Shown here piece by piece: positions 34,878 to 43,724 of a stretch of DNA of 64,000 bases (its first letter is position 1; every line of letters begins with the position of its first letter). Source of the stretch: Verrucomicrobiia bacterium (GTDB lineage: Bacteria; Verrucomicrobiota; Verrucomicrobiia; Limisphaerales; CAIMTB01). The notes beneath the pieces are model-generated. The model did no database searches and was not told the DNA's origin. It saw only the letters and a list, made by a program, of their open reading frames with translations. Where the stretch lies: positions 62,001 through 126,000 of the forward strand of contig JAHCBA010000007.1 in assembly GCA_019634625.1 (NCBI GenBank), written 5' to 3'. Position numbers and translations under genes: made by a program.

Positions 34878-35600
34878 ATGAATGTCCTGGTCTTTCAGAC
34901 GGCCGAACAGGCCAACGCCGCCGCTGCCGAAACGCTGGCGGGATGGCTGGTCGCGCCGGGAACCCGCAACGTGATGCTCGCCGCAGGGAACACGCCGCTC
35001 GAACTGTACCGGCTTGTCGCTGCGCGCCGGCTGGCGCTCGCCCATCTGAATGTCTTCGCCCTCGACGAGTACGTGGGTGTGCCGCGGGATGAACCCCGCA
35101 ACTGTGCCAATCTCATCCGCCGCACCGCCGTCGGGCCGTGGGGGGTGCCGGCCGCGAACGGATTCATGGTGAGTTCGCTGGAGGCGGAGGCGCTGGCCTG
35201 CATCCGGGCCCACGAGCGGCGCATCGGGGAGATGGGCGGCCTCGATGTCATCGTTCTCGGTCTCGGCCAGAACGGGCATCTCGGCTTCAACGAGCCGGGC
35301 AGCGCGGAGGATTCCGTCGCGCGCGTGCTCGATCTCGATGCCATCTCCGTCGAGGCGAACCGGCAGTGGTTCAACGGGGACTACGCGCCCTCGCGCGGGG
35401 CGACGGTGGGAATGAAGACGATCCTCGCCGCACGACGGGTGCTGATCATGGCCTATGGCCCGCACAAGGCCGCCGCTGTGGCGTCCATGCGGCACGGCCC
35501 ACGCGATGCGTCCTGCCCGGCGTCGTGGCTCCAGGGCCATGGCGACACACAGGTCTTCCTCGATGCCGCCGCCGCGAGTCGAACGGAAGCCGGACCATGA
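34878..35600 (+). CDS. nagB: Glucosamine-6-phosphate deaminase
   Basis: The 240-aa enzyme is slightly shorter than the E. coli enzyme. It has the family motifs AAGNTPLELY (phosphate loop), FALDEYVGV (catalytic Asp-Glu) and VLGLGQNGHLGFNEPG (active-site His). It would turn glucosamine-6-phosphate into fructose-6-phosphate and ammonia. Its stop overlaps the ROK kinase start as ATGA, so deaminase and kinase are made together, as in amino-sugar use. No deacetylase or transporter for GlcNAc is adjacent. Confidence 0.88.
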   Translation: MNVLVFQTAEQANAAAAETLAGWLVAPGTRNVMLAAGNTPLELYRLVAARRLALAHLNVFALDEYVGVPRDEPRNCANLIRRTAVGPWGVPAANGFMVSSLEAEALACIRAHERRIGEMGGLDVIVLGLGQNGHLGFNEPGSAEDSVARVLDLDAISVEANRQWFNGDYAPSRGATVGMKTILAARRVLIMAYGPHKAAAVASMRHGPRDASCPASWLQGHGDTQVFLDAAAASRTEAGP

Positions 35601-36508
35601 GCTTCCTTGCCGTGGGCATCGATGTGGGCGGGACGAAGATCGCCGCCGGGCTGGCGGCGTTTCCGGAGGGTTCGCTGTACGGGCGGCGCACGATTCCGAC
35701 GCGCGCGGAACGGGGCGGACGCGCGGTGCTCGACGAGGTGCTGCGGCTCGCGCGGGAACTGGCCGGGGAGGCCGTGGCACGCGGGCAGACGATCCAGGCG
35801 ATCGGTCTCGGCGTGTGCGAACTGGTGGACCGCGAAGGCCGGCTGGCCAGTGCGAACTGTATCCGGTGGCTGGACCAGCCCGTGCGCGAGGAACTCGCGG
35901 CGATCGCCCCGACGGTGCTGGAAGCCGATGTCCGCGCCGCCGCGCAGGCCGAGGCGTGGTTCGGTGCGGCACAAACCTTCCGGGATTTCCTCTATGTCAC
36001 CGTCGGCACGGGCATCAGTTGCTGTCTCATGCTCGACGGACGGCCGTATGCCGGCTCGCGGGGTGCGACCGGCACGATGGGCAGCAGTCCTTTGAGCGTG
36101 CCGTGCGAAACCTGTGGCGGCGTGAACACGCGCACGCTGGAGGAGATCGCCTCCGGCCCGGCGCTGGTGGCCCGCTTCAACGCCGTTGGCGGCGTGGCCA
36201 CGAGCGGTCAGGACGTGCTGGCGGCGGCCATGTCCGGCCATCCCGAAGCCCGCCGGATCGTCACGACCGCAAGCCGCGCTCTCGAGTCCCAGGTCGCTCT
36301 GCTCGTCAACATTCTCGACCCGGAGGCCGTCGTTCTGGGCGGCGGACTGGGCTTGAGCGAGGGCGCGTACTGGGACGAATTCATCGCCGCGACCCGCCGG
36401 CACATCTGGTCGGAGACCCACCGCGGCCTGCCGATGCTCCGCGCCGCCACCGGGGCCGACGCCGGCTGGCTCGGCGCCGCAGCGAAGGCCTGGAGACAGG
36501 TCGCATGA
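35597..36508 (+). CDS. ROK-family sugar kinase with a degenerate zinc motif
   Basis: The 303-aa kinase starts at the ATG at 35597 inside the nagB stop. The ATP-binding motif GIDVGGTKIAAGLA is at 7-20, and the catalytic Asp is probably that in LEADVRAAAQAE. The ROK signature is altered: the usual GxxGExGH reads GATGTMGSS, and the usual CxCGxxGCxE reads CETCGGVNTRTLEE, so the His and one Cys of the zinc site are missing. It probably phosphorylates a hexose or amino sugar feeding NagB. Confidence 0.82.
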   Translation: MSFLAVGIDVGGTKIAAGLAAFPEGSLYGRRTIPTRAERGGRAVLDEVLRLARELAGEAVARGQTIQAIGLGVCELVDREGRLASANCIRWLDQPVREELAAIAPTVLEADVRAAAQAEAWFGAAQTFRDFLYVTVGTGISCCLMLDGRPYAGSRGATGTMGSSPLSVPCETCGGVNTRTLEEIASGPALVARFNAVGGVATSGQDVLAAAMSGHPEARRIVTTASRALESQVALLVNILDPEAVVLGGGLGLSEGAYWDEFIAATRRHIWSETHRGLPMLRAATGADAGWLGAAAKAWRQVA

Positions 36509-36556
36509 ACCGGGTGCACCCCGACGCTCGCGCTGCCGGCGCCCCCTTCCGGTCGT

Positions 36557-36605
36557 TCCTCCGATTCGCTGCCTTCTCACGCAGAACCCGGGGATGCGCC
36601 GGGCG
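36557..36605 (+). repeat. Dispersed intergenic repeat, partial copy C
   Basis: CCTCCGATTCGCTGCCTTCT and the following TCACGCAGAACCCGGGGATG match the tail of copy B at 57201-57243 with few differences. It lies in the 156-bp gap between the ROK and OmpA genes. The front part of the element is absent. Confidence 0.6.
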
Positions 36606-36664
36606 CGGGAGCGGCGTGCGATTCCGCATCGCTCCCGTCGCGTCCCAGCCCTAGGCTGGCGCCG

Positions 36665-37678
36665 ATGAATCGCGAGGCGTGGTTCGTGTTTTTCGGCATG
36701 GTGGTGGTGGCGGTCCTGAGTGCCACCGGCTACGTCGCCTGGCAGAAACATCGCCAACTCGAGATCGTCCGGACCCAGCTCTCCGATCTGCGCCGCGACG
36801 GCGAGGCCCACGCTGCAAGACTGGCGGAGGCGTGGAAGGAAGTGGAGATGACGCGGGATCGTGAGGAGGCGCTCGCCGAACAGATGGCCCGGGCTGCCAG
36901 CTCCCAGAAGCGCCTCGAATCGGAACTGCGCTCCGTCCTCGAGTCCCGCGATGTGGCCGTCTCCGATCTTCAGGGGCGCCTGACGGTCACGATCCTCGAC
37001 CGCATCCTGTTCGATTCCGGGGACGCCACCCTGAAGCCGGAGGGCATGAGGGTCCTCGACGAAGTGGCCCAGGTCCTTGCCCGGTACACCAACCGTCCGG
37101 TCCAGGTGTTCGGGCACACGGACAATGTTCCCATCCGGTTGCGCTTCCCCAGCAACTGGGAACTCTCGATGGCCCGCGCCCTGGCGGCGGTCCGGTACCT
37201 CACGGAGAAGGCCGGAGTGGACCCCAGGCGGCTTTCGGCGGTGGGGTGCGGCGAACATCAGCCGATCGCCGACAATGCCACCCCCGAAGGCCGCGCCCGA
37301 AACCGTCGCATCGCCCTGGTGGTGCTCCCCGATCTGTTCGTTCCCACCGATGTCGTGCCAGACGAACCCGGGGAACCCGGGGAACCGGCCGTCCCCGATG
37401 CATTCCCGGAAGACGTTCCGGTCCATTCCCCCGCAGGGGCGAGTGGGCGTCTGCCCGATGATGGGGATTCCGTCGAACCCGTCGCACCCTCCACTCCCGC
37501 CAAGTCCCCCGCGCCGATGCCGGCTCCGGGCGCCGTCTCGCCCCCGCCTGAGGCACAGCCCCTTGCGGATCCTCCGCCCCGGGATCCCGGACTCTTCGAT
37601 GGGCCGGTCGAGGTCACGCCGGAAGAGGACACGCCGGTGCCGGGTACGCCGCAGGATCCCGGACAACGGCGCGACTAG
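36665..37678 (+). CDS. OmpA-family envelope protein with coiled coil
   Basis: The 337-aa protein has an N-terminal membrane anchor (residues 7-25), a coiled coil (about 30-100) and an OmpA/MotB peptidoglycan-binding domain (about 105-225: ILFDSGDATLKPEG, VFGHTDNVPIR, SAVGCGEHQPIADNATPEGR, ARNRRI). A long Pro/Glu-rich tail (230-337) follows. It should link the inner membrane to peptidoglycan. It stands alone, convergent with the two-component genes, which end 20 bp away. Confidence 0.87.
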   Translation: MNREAWFVFFGMVVVAVLSATGYVAWQKHRQLEIVRTQLSDLRRDGEAHAARLAEAWKEVEMTRDREEALAEQMARAASSQKRLESELRSVLESRDVAVSDLQGRLTVTILDRILFDSGDATLKPEGMRVLDEVAQVLARYTNRPVQVFGHTDNVPIRLRFPSNWELSMARALAAVRYLTEKAGVDPRRLSAVGCGEHQPIADNATPEGRARNRRIALVVLPDLFVPTDVVPDEPGEPGEPAVPDAFPEDVPVHSPAGASGRLPDDGDSVEPVAPSTPAKSPAPMPAPGAVSPPPEAQPLADPPPRDPGLFDGPVEVTPEEDTPVPGTPQDPGQRRD

Positions 37679-37697
37679 CCGCTCCTTCTCCCCGGGG

Positions 37698-39143
37698 TCA
37701 GGATTCCGGAGGCTGTGCGGCCGGGTCGGAACCTCTTTCGAGGCCGGGCGTGCCGGAACCGGTGCCCGGGGCATCGACCCTGCAACCGAGTTCCCGGAGG
37801 CGCTGAAGCTTGTAGATCAGGGCCCGCCGGCTGATGCCGAGCACACGGGCCGTCCCGGTGCGGTTGAAATCCTGCTCGTGCAGGACCTGAAGGATGGTCT
37901 GCCGTTCGAGGGCATCGAGACGCATCACCTCGCCGGGGTCCGGCGGCGGCCCCGCCGTGACCGTCGCCGTCGCGCGGATGCGGTTGGGCAGGTGTTCGGG
38001 CAGGACGACGTCGCCGCGCGAGAGGAGCGCGGCCCGTTCCATGGCGTTGCGAAGTTCCCGCACATTGCCCGGCCAGGCGTAGCGATCGAGGATTTCGGTC
38101 ACCGCGGAAGAGAGGCGGGCCCGGCCTTGGGCGAACTGCTCGAGAAAATGGTTGGCGAGAGGCTGGATGTCCTCCCGCCGTTCGCGCAAAGGGGGGACGC
38201 TCAGTTCCACCACGTTGAGGCGGTAGAACAGGTCCTCGCGAAACCGTCCCTGGCGGACCTCCTCCTCGAGGTTCCGGTTCGAGGCCGCCAGGATGCGCGC
38301 GTTGGAGCCGATCTCCCGGTTCGAACCGACCCGCTGGAAGCGGCCGTCCTGGGTCACCCTCAGGAGCTTGGCCTGAAGGTTCGGCGACATGTCGCCGATC
38401 TCGTCCAGGAAGATGGTCCCGTCGGTGGCCTGCTCGAACCGTCCGATCCGCTGGCTGGTGGCCCCGGTGAAGGCACCACGTTCGTGGCCGAACAACTCGC
38501 TTTCGAGAAGCGCCTCGGGAATGGCCGCGCAATTGACCTTCACCAGGGGGCCGTCCGCGCGATGGCTCCAATGATGGATCACGTCGGCCAGCACCTCCTT
38601 GCCGGCCCCGCTCTCGCCGGCCATCAGGACCCGGCTGTCGGACCCGGCGATCAACGCGGCATCCCGGAACAGGGCCCGCATCAGGGGGCTTCGCGCCACC
38701 ACATGCGGGGGCAGGGCACGGTCGGGAACGGCGGGAGAGGGACCGGCCTGGACCAGGCCCAGCGCGTGCCGCACCGACGCGAGCAATTCGTCCAGGTCGA
38801 TCGGTTTGGAGAGGTAATTCACCGCGCCATCCCGCATGGCGCCCACCGCCTCCCGGATGTCGGCGTACCCCGTCACCAGCAGGACCGGGAGCACCGCATG
38901 GCGTTCGCGGGCCCGACGCAGCGTTTCCAGGCCGGAGATCCCCGGCATCCGCACATCGGAGATCATCATCCCGAAGCCGCCCTCGGCGAGCAGGGCCAGG
39001 GCCTCCTCCCCGCATGGGGCCGTCACCGTCTCGAATCCCTGGCTCCGCAGAAACGCCTCCAGCAGACCCCGCTGTCCGGCATCGTCGTCCACGATCAGGA
39101 GGCGGGCCGCGGAAACCGGGGCGTCGCGGGCGGCGGAGCGCAT
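37698..39143 (-). CDS. Sigma-54-dependent response regulator (NtrC type)
   Basis: The 481-aa protein has a receiver domain (LLIVDDD, phospho-acceptor Asp63 in ISDVRMPG, LSKPID), a sigma-54 AAA+ domain (GESGAGKE Walker A, GAFTGA loop for sigma-54 contact, FLDEIGDM Walker B, WPGNVRELRN) and a C-terminal Fis-type helix-turn-helix. The ATG at 39143 has GGAG upstream and follows the kinase stop by 11 bp; the open frame further upstream overlaps the kinase. The partner kinase is the preceding gene, and both lie at the end of the type II secretion operon. Confidence 0.92.
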   Translation of the reverse strand: MRSAARDAPVSAARLLIVDDDAGQRGLLEAFLRSQGFETVTAPCGEEALALLAEGGFGMMISDVRMPGISGLETLRRARERHAVLPVLLVTGYADIREAVGAMRDGAVNYLSKPIDLDELLASVRHALGLVQAGPSPAVPDRALPPHVVARSPLMRALFRDAALIAGSDSRVLMAGESGAGKEVLADVIHHWSHRADGPLVKVNCAAIPEALLESELFGHERGAFTGATSQRIGRFEQATDGTIFLDEIGDMSPNLQAKLLRVTQDGRFQRVGSNREIGSNARILAASNRNLEEEVRQGRFREDLFYRLNVVELSVPPLRERREDIQPLANHFLEQFAQGRARLSSAVTEILDRYAWPGNVRELRNAMERAALLSRGDVVLPEHLPNRIRATATVTAGPPPDPGEVMRLDALERQTILQVLHEQDFNRTGTARVLGISRRALIYKLQRLRELGCRVDAPGTGSGTPGLERGSDPAAQPPES

Positions 39144-39154
39144 GGGACTCCGAT

Positions 39155-40765
39155 TCAGGCCTTGGGTGCCGCCTGGAGGCGACTCAATTCGAACACGGCG
39201 CCGCGCGGCCGGTTGGGCAGGCAACGAATCTCCCAGCCGTGGGCCAACACGATCTGCTGGACCACCGCCAGACCCAGGCCCGTCCCGCCCGGATGGGTGG
39301 TGAAGTACGGCCGGAAGATCTCCTCCCGCAGCGCCTCCGGCACACCCGGTCCGTCGTCACGGATCTGGATCCGGAACCCGCCCGAATCGGAGCGTTGCGA
39401 CACCACCTCGATGCGCCCGCCGCGGTCCCCCGCCTGAATGGCGTTGAGGAAGAGGTTGAACAGCGCCTGCCGCACCAGCGGTTCGTCACCCTGCACCGCC
39501 GGCAGGTCCGGGGCGGCATCGAGGGTCATCCCCCGCTCCTCGAGGTCCGAGCCCAACGCCCGGGCCACCTCGGCGACAACGCTGCCCAGCGGCACCGCGC
39601 TCCAGCGCACTTCGCGCGGGCGCGAGTAGTTGATGAACTCGTTGAGCTGCGCGGTCACCCGGTCCGTCTTGGCAATGATGTCGCGCGACTTCGCCTCGAT
39701 CTCGGGGGATCCGGCGACCTGCCGCGAAATCAGCGTGGCCAGCCCCCGGATGATGTTGAGGGGATTGCGCGTCTCGTGCGCCAGGCCGGCCGCCGCGAGG
39801 TTCATCTCCTTGAGGCGGGTGTTCAACTCGGCGGCCCGCGCCAGGCGCACCTCCAGTTCGGAGGAATGGCCGAGGTTCCGCCACGCCAGACCCAACCCCA
39901 GCGCAGACACCGCGGCGAACGCGGCGATCACCCCGCGCGCCCACAGGTCCTGCGTGCAGACGGCCCGCATCGAATGGGTGGACAACACCAGCACGAAACT
40001 GTGCACCCCCTGTTTCTGCACCAGCGTCCGGTACTCCTCCTCGCCCATCCAGAACGGGCGCCCAAACGGGAACCGGCCATCCCCCCGGCGAGGCCTCGGC
40101 CGGTTCCACTCCTCGTGCCCTTCGCCTCCGGCCTCATCCGTCTCGTCGCGCTCCCGGGCCCCGCCCGCAGCCCGCGACCGGAATCCTTCGGGCCCTCCGG
40201 GCGGCGGACCGGGTGGACGCTCCGGCCCAAGGCCGGTCCGTTCGTTGCGGGGAGGCAGAACGATGGTGGTCGAGCGCGACTCGGCCTCGCTGGTCACATT
40301 CGTCCCGAGGTCCACCAGGTTCATCAACGCGACGAAATCCCGGCGCCAGTACTCCGCCCGGGGCACCAGTTCCCGGAGGTCGAACTCGATCGGTTCCCCC
40401 GCGGACGCGACCACTTCCTCGGCGTCGTTGAGAAGGGCGATGGTGTGGAGTTCCCCGGGACGGATGAGCGGCTTGAGGGCCAGTTCGATGCGTTCCTTCG
40501 AGACCAGGCCCCCGAACCGCCGCTGCGAATGGATGACAAAACCGAGTGTCGTCGAAATGTCCTTGGCCCGGTGAATCAGTTCGGTCCGCGCCACCTGCCG
40601 CACCCTCCGGTGCTCGACCACCTGCCAGCCCACCACCAGCAGCCAGAGGAGGGTGAGCCCCCCGTACACCCACCGGGTGCTCCGACTGATGTGCGCGCTC
40701 ACGGGGAATGCGGGGGCCCGGCGCAGGTCAGCGGTTGCGCTGACGCCGTTCGGACCGGGTTTCAC
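39155..40765 (-). CDS. Sensor histidine kinase
   Basis: The kinase has about 536 aa. A transmembrane helix (34-50) is followed by a periplasmic sensor region (51-275) that includes an unusual Pro/Gly/Arg-rich insert (about 172-236). A second helix (about 279-296) leads to a HisKA domain with the phospho-acceptor His330 in LAHETRNPLN, and an HATPase domain (N box LFNLFLNAIQAG, DDGPGVP, GGTGLGLA). The start is a GTG at 40765, which overlaps the secretin gene by 38 bp; a GTG at 40702 would remove the overlap and is also possible. Confidence 0.88.
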   Translation of the reverse strand: MKPGPNGVSATADLRRAPAFPVSAHISRSTRWVYGGLTLLWLLVVGWQVVEHRRVRQVARTELIHRAKDISTTLGFVIHSQRRFGGLVSKERIELALKPLIRPGELHTIALLNDAEEVVASAGEPIEFDLRELVPRAEYWRRDFVALMNLVDLGTNVTSEAESRSTTIVLPPRNERTGLGPERPPGPPPGGPEGFRSRAAGGARERDETDEAGGEGHEEWNRPRPRRGDGRFPFGRPFWMGEEEYRTLVQKQGVHSFVLVLSTHSMRAVCTQDLWARGVIAAFAAVSALGLGLAWRNLGHSSELEVRLARAAELNTRLKEMNLAAAGLAHETRNPLNIIRGLATLISRQVAGSPEIEAKSRDIIAKTDRVTAQLNEFINYSRPREVRWSAVPLGSVVAEVARALGSDLEERGMTLDAAPDLPAVQGDEPLVRQALFNLFLNAIQAGDRGGRIEVVSQRSDSGGFRIQIRDDGPGVPEALREEIFRPYFTTHPGGTGLGLAVVQQIVLAHGWEIRCLPNRPRGAVFELSRLQAAPKA

Positions 40766-41945
40766 CCCGGCCGGGGGCCGGCGCGGGACGCGGTTGATCG
40801 TGCAGGAAGCGGTTCAGTTCGGCTTCCGAGAAGGCCTGCGGGACCAGTTCCTGATGCGCCCGCTCCCGGTCCGCCACGGCCGCCAGATGGGCCGGCGCCT
40901 TGACAATGTGCGGCGTGAGAAAGATCAGCAGTTCCGTCTTTGTCCCCGCCTGGCTCCGCCGCTTGAACAGGTTTCCCAGCAGCGGGATGTCACCCAGGAA
41001 CGGCACCTTGCTGTCGGTCTCGATCTTGTTGTTCGACATCAGCCCCCCGATGATCACCGTCTGCCCGTCCGGCGTGACCACCACCGTGTCCGCCGACCGC
41101 GAGTTGATCACCGGAGCGTTCACCCCGGCCGCAATGGGCACCGTCGCGTCCGAGAGGTTCGAGATCTCCGGCGAGACAATCATCTCCACCATGCCGTCCG
41201 AAGTGATGAAAGGGGTGACCCGCAGGATGATGCCAACGCTGGTGTAGCTGACGGCGTTGATCTGGTTGCCGAAGTTGTCGTACCGCACGTTGGTGATCAG
41301 CGGCACCTGTTGCCCGACCGTGATCACCGCCTGCTGGTTGTTGCGGGCAAGGATCGAGGGACGCGACAGCACCTCGGTCTTGCCGGCCTCGGCGATGGCG
41401 CGCAGCGTCACCTGAAAATCGTCTCCAAGGATCTGGTAGATCCCGGCGCCGGGCGGGGTCGGCAACGCGCCCTGCTGGGCGAGACCGAAGGCCTGGTTGA
41501 TGCTTCCGGTCGTCGAATTGCCCATGCCGCGCCGGTAGTTCCCCTCGATTCCGATGTCGAAGCCCTTGCGGTAGGTCACCTCGAGAAAGACCACCTTGAT
41601 CAGGACCTGGGGCGCCGGACGGTCGAGGTTGGTGACCACCTGGCTCACGTAGGACGCCGTCTCCTCGTCGGCCACCACGATCAGCTTCCGGGTCTCCTGA
41701 TCGAAGGTGACCGTGGCCCCTCCGATCTGGGTGCTGCTCGGGTAGTTGATGGCCCCGGCCCGCTGGGCGGTCTGCGACCATGCGGGGCTGGTCAGGGCCA
41801 TGACGCCCGCGGCAACCCACGCCGCGGCGAAAAAGGGACGCATCCAGGCGGCGGAAGCGCCCCGGAGGCGTGGGAAACGCTTCGGACCGCACAACGCCTG
41901 CGGCCCCGGTCGGGCATCGGTTTGGAACAACGATTCCTTTGGCAT
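40728..41945 (-). CDS. gspD: Secretin pore half (GspD C-terminal domain)
   Basis: The protein has about 405 aa from the ATG at 41945; starts at 41990 and 41843 are possible. The last puts the signal peptide (MRPFFAAAWVAAGVMALT) at the very N-terminus. A short end of an N3-like domain (IGGATVTFDQETRKLIVVAD) leads to the secretin domain: QVLIKVVFLEVTYRKGFDIG, GQQVPLITNV, VGIILRVTPFI and VPFLGDIPLLGNLFKRR. This is the outer-membrane gate of a type II system. It lacks most N domains, which are encoded by the gene 51 bp upstream. Confidence 0.88.
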   Translation of the reverse strand: MPKESLFQTDARPGPQALCGPKRFPRLRGASAAWMRPFFAAAWVAAGVMALTSPAWSQTAQRAGAINYPSSTQIGGATVTFDQETRKLIVVADEETASYVSQVVTNLDRPAPQVLIKVVFLEVTYRKGFDIGIEGNYRRGMGNSTTGSINQAFGLAQQGALPTPPGAGIYQILGDDFQVTLRAIAEAGKTEVLSRPSILARNNQQAVITVGQQVPLITNVRYDNFGNQINAVSYTSVGIILRVTPFITSDGMVEMIVSPEISNLSDATVPIAAGVNAPVINSRSADTVVVTPDGQTVIIGGLMSNNKIETDSKVPFLGDIPLLGNLFKRRSQAGTKTELLIFLTPHIVKAPAHLAAVADRERAHQELVPQAFSEAELNRFLHDQPRPAPAPGRGETRSERRQRNR

Positions 41946-41996
41946 GTTGGATACTTTCGATCGCCTCAAGACAGCCGTCCTGACGGACATCCCCGA

Positions 41997-43724
41997 CTAC
42001 CGCTGCCCTCCGAAGTTGGCCCCGCCCACGTTGCCCCCGAAGCCGGTGCCCGTTCGTTGCCCCGCACCAAACCCCTGGTTCTGAGTCTGCGTCTGCCGGG
42101 TGTTCAACGCATTGTTGCCCTGGCGCTGGGTGTTCCGCGTATTGCGGTTCAAGCCCACGTTCTGGTCCGGGAAGAGCGTCTGAAGCACCTCCTGCACCGC
42201 CTGGGGATCCGAGTTCTCGACGTCGTACACGAACACCCGCTGCTTCCGGGCGGGGTCGGCGTCGAGTTGGTTCAGCATGGCGGCAATCTGACCCATCAAG
42301 TCCCGGGCGGCGCTCACCACCACCGACCCGGTCCGCAGATCCGGAACCGCCACCACCTTGCTCTGCTGCTGCATGCGGCTGCTGGCGTCCGTGCTTCCCC
42401 GGGCGTTGCCCCCCTGCGGTCCGCCGCCGAACCGCACCTGGCCGCGCTGATTGCCGGTCTGCTGGCGCGACGTGTCAGAGAACAGGTCGTTGAGCAGTGT
42501 CGCGGTCTCCTGCGGATCAGCGTGCGTCAGGCGGAAGACCCGGAGTTCGGTAATGTCGTCCACATTGACATCCATCTCCTCGATCACCCCGGCAATCACC
42601 AGCATCTGCTCCTCGGGCGCGTTCACCACCACGGCGTTGCTCCGCTCGTCGGCGACCGCCACCACCCGCGGCACAGGAGCCCGGCCGCTGGTCGCTGCGG
42701 TTTCCCCTCCCGCCTGCGCTCCACCCCCGCGGATCTGGTTGAGAAACCGAGCCGCACCGCCGCCCGGCCCCCCCCCGCCCGCATTCCGCTGCGTCTCCTG
42801 CGGCTGGAACAGGTCGCGGATCACCGTGGCCACGATCTTGGCGTCGGAGAAGTAGAGGGGAAACACCCGCACGGTCGAGACGCTCGAGATCGCCGTGTCC
42901 AGCGCCCGTACGATGGACGCCATGCGCCGGATGTTGGTCTGCGTATCGGTGATCAGCAGGGCATTGCCACCCTCATTGGCCGTCAGGGTGGCCGTGGTCG
43001 GCAACAGCGGCTGCAGATCCTTCACCAACTGCACCGCATTGATGAAGCGCACCGGGATGATCTGGGTGACGATCTCGTCATTCCGCGGCAGGCCCTCGAG
43101 GTCGCGGTCGTTCGCCCAGTCCACCACCCGCACCGGAATGTCCCGGGTCTTGGCCTCGTCCTTCCGCACGATGGTCAGCGTCCGGCCCTGCCGGATGGCG
43201 GCGTACCCGTTGCGGTTCAACACCGAGTTCAACAGGGTCACGGCCTCCTCGCGGTCCAGTGGCTGGTTGCTCCACACATCGACCCTTCCCTCCACCTGGG
43301 TTTCGAGGTTGATGATGAACCCCGCCGCGTCGCTGAGGTAGTCCAGTACCAGTTCGAGCGGCACCCCCCGGAAATTGAGCCTCAGTCCGTTCTCCCCGTC
43401 CGCCATCGGCGCCGCGGGCGGGGTTGGAAGGGACGAGGGCCGTGCAGGCCGGCCGGCGTCCCGCCGGTCGGGCACCGCCGACGGAGCCGGTCTTGCCTCG
43501 GGCCGGCGCCCGGCATCGGCCGGCGTCTGCCCAGGGCGTTCGACTCCCACCCCACCGTCAGTGTCCCCCTCCGTCGGTTCGAAGACGTCCGGAAGGACGA
43601 CCTCCAGGATTTCCTCGTCGAAGTCCTCCGCGTCGGCAGGAGGAACGGGTGGATTCTGGGCGGTCGCCGTCATCAGAATCAGTGCGCCACTCCCCGCCAG
43701 CAGGAATTGTCGGATGGTTTTCAT
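41997..43724 (-). CDS. Secretin N-domain protein without pore (GspD N-terminal half)
   Basis: The 575-aa protein starts at the ATG at 43724 with AGGAG six bases upstream. After a signal peptide (6-23) and a Pro/acid-rich linker come four secretin N domains: an N0-like one (about 111-190, NFRGVPLELVLDYLSD) and N1 to N3 (215-280, 285-390, 395-500; e.g. VVAVADERSNAVVVNAPEEQ). The protein ends in an Asn/Gln/Gly-rich tail (525-575) and has no secretin pore domain. With the next gene it makes up one normal GspD. Confidence 0.85.
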   Translation of the reverse strand: MKTIRQFLLAGSGALILMTATAQNPPVPPADAEDFDEEILEVVLPDVFEPTEGDTDGGVGVERPGQTPADAGRRPEARPAPSAVPDRRDAGRPARPSSLPTPPAAPMADGENGLRLNFRGVPLELVLDYLSDAAGFIINLETQVEGRVDVWSNQPLDREEAVTLLNSVLNRNGYAAIRQGRTLTIVRKDEAKTRDIPVRVVDWANDRDLEGLPRNDEIVTQIIPVRFINAVQLVKDLQPLLPTTATLTANEGGNALLITDTQTNIRRMASIVRALDTAISSVSTVRVFPLYFSDAKIVATVIRDLFQPQETQRNAGGGGPGGGAARFLNQIRGGGAQAGGETAATSGRAPVPRVVAVADERSNAVVVNAPEEQMLVIAGVIEEMDVNVDDITELRVFRLTHADPQETATLLNDLFSDTSRQQTGNQRGQVRFGGGPQGGNARGSTDASSRMQQQSKVVAVPDLRTGSVVVSAARDLMGQIAAMLNQLDADPARKQRVFVYDVENSDPQAVQEVLQTLFPDQNVGLNRNTRNTQRQGNNALNTRQTQTQNQGFGAGQRTGTGFGGNVGGANFGGQR

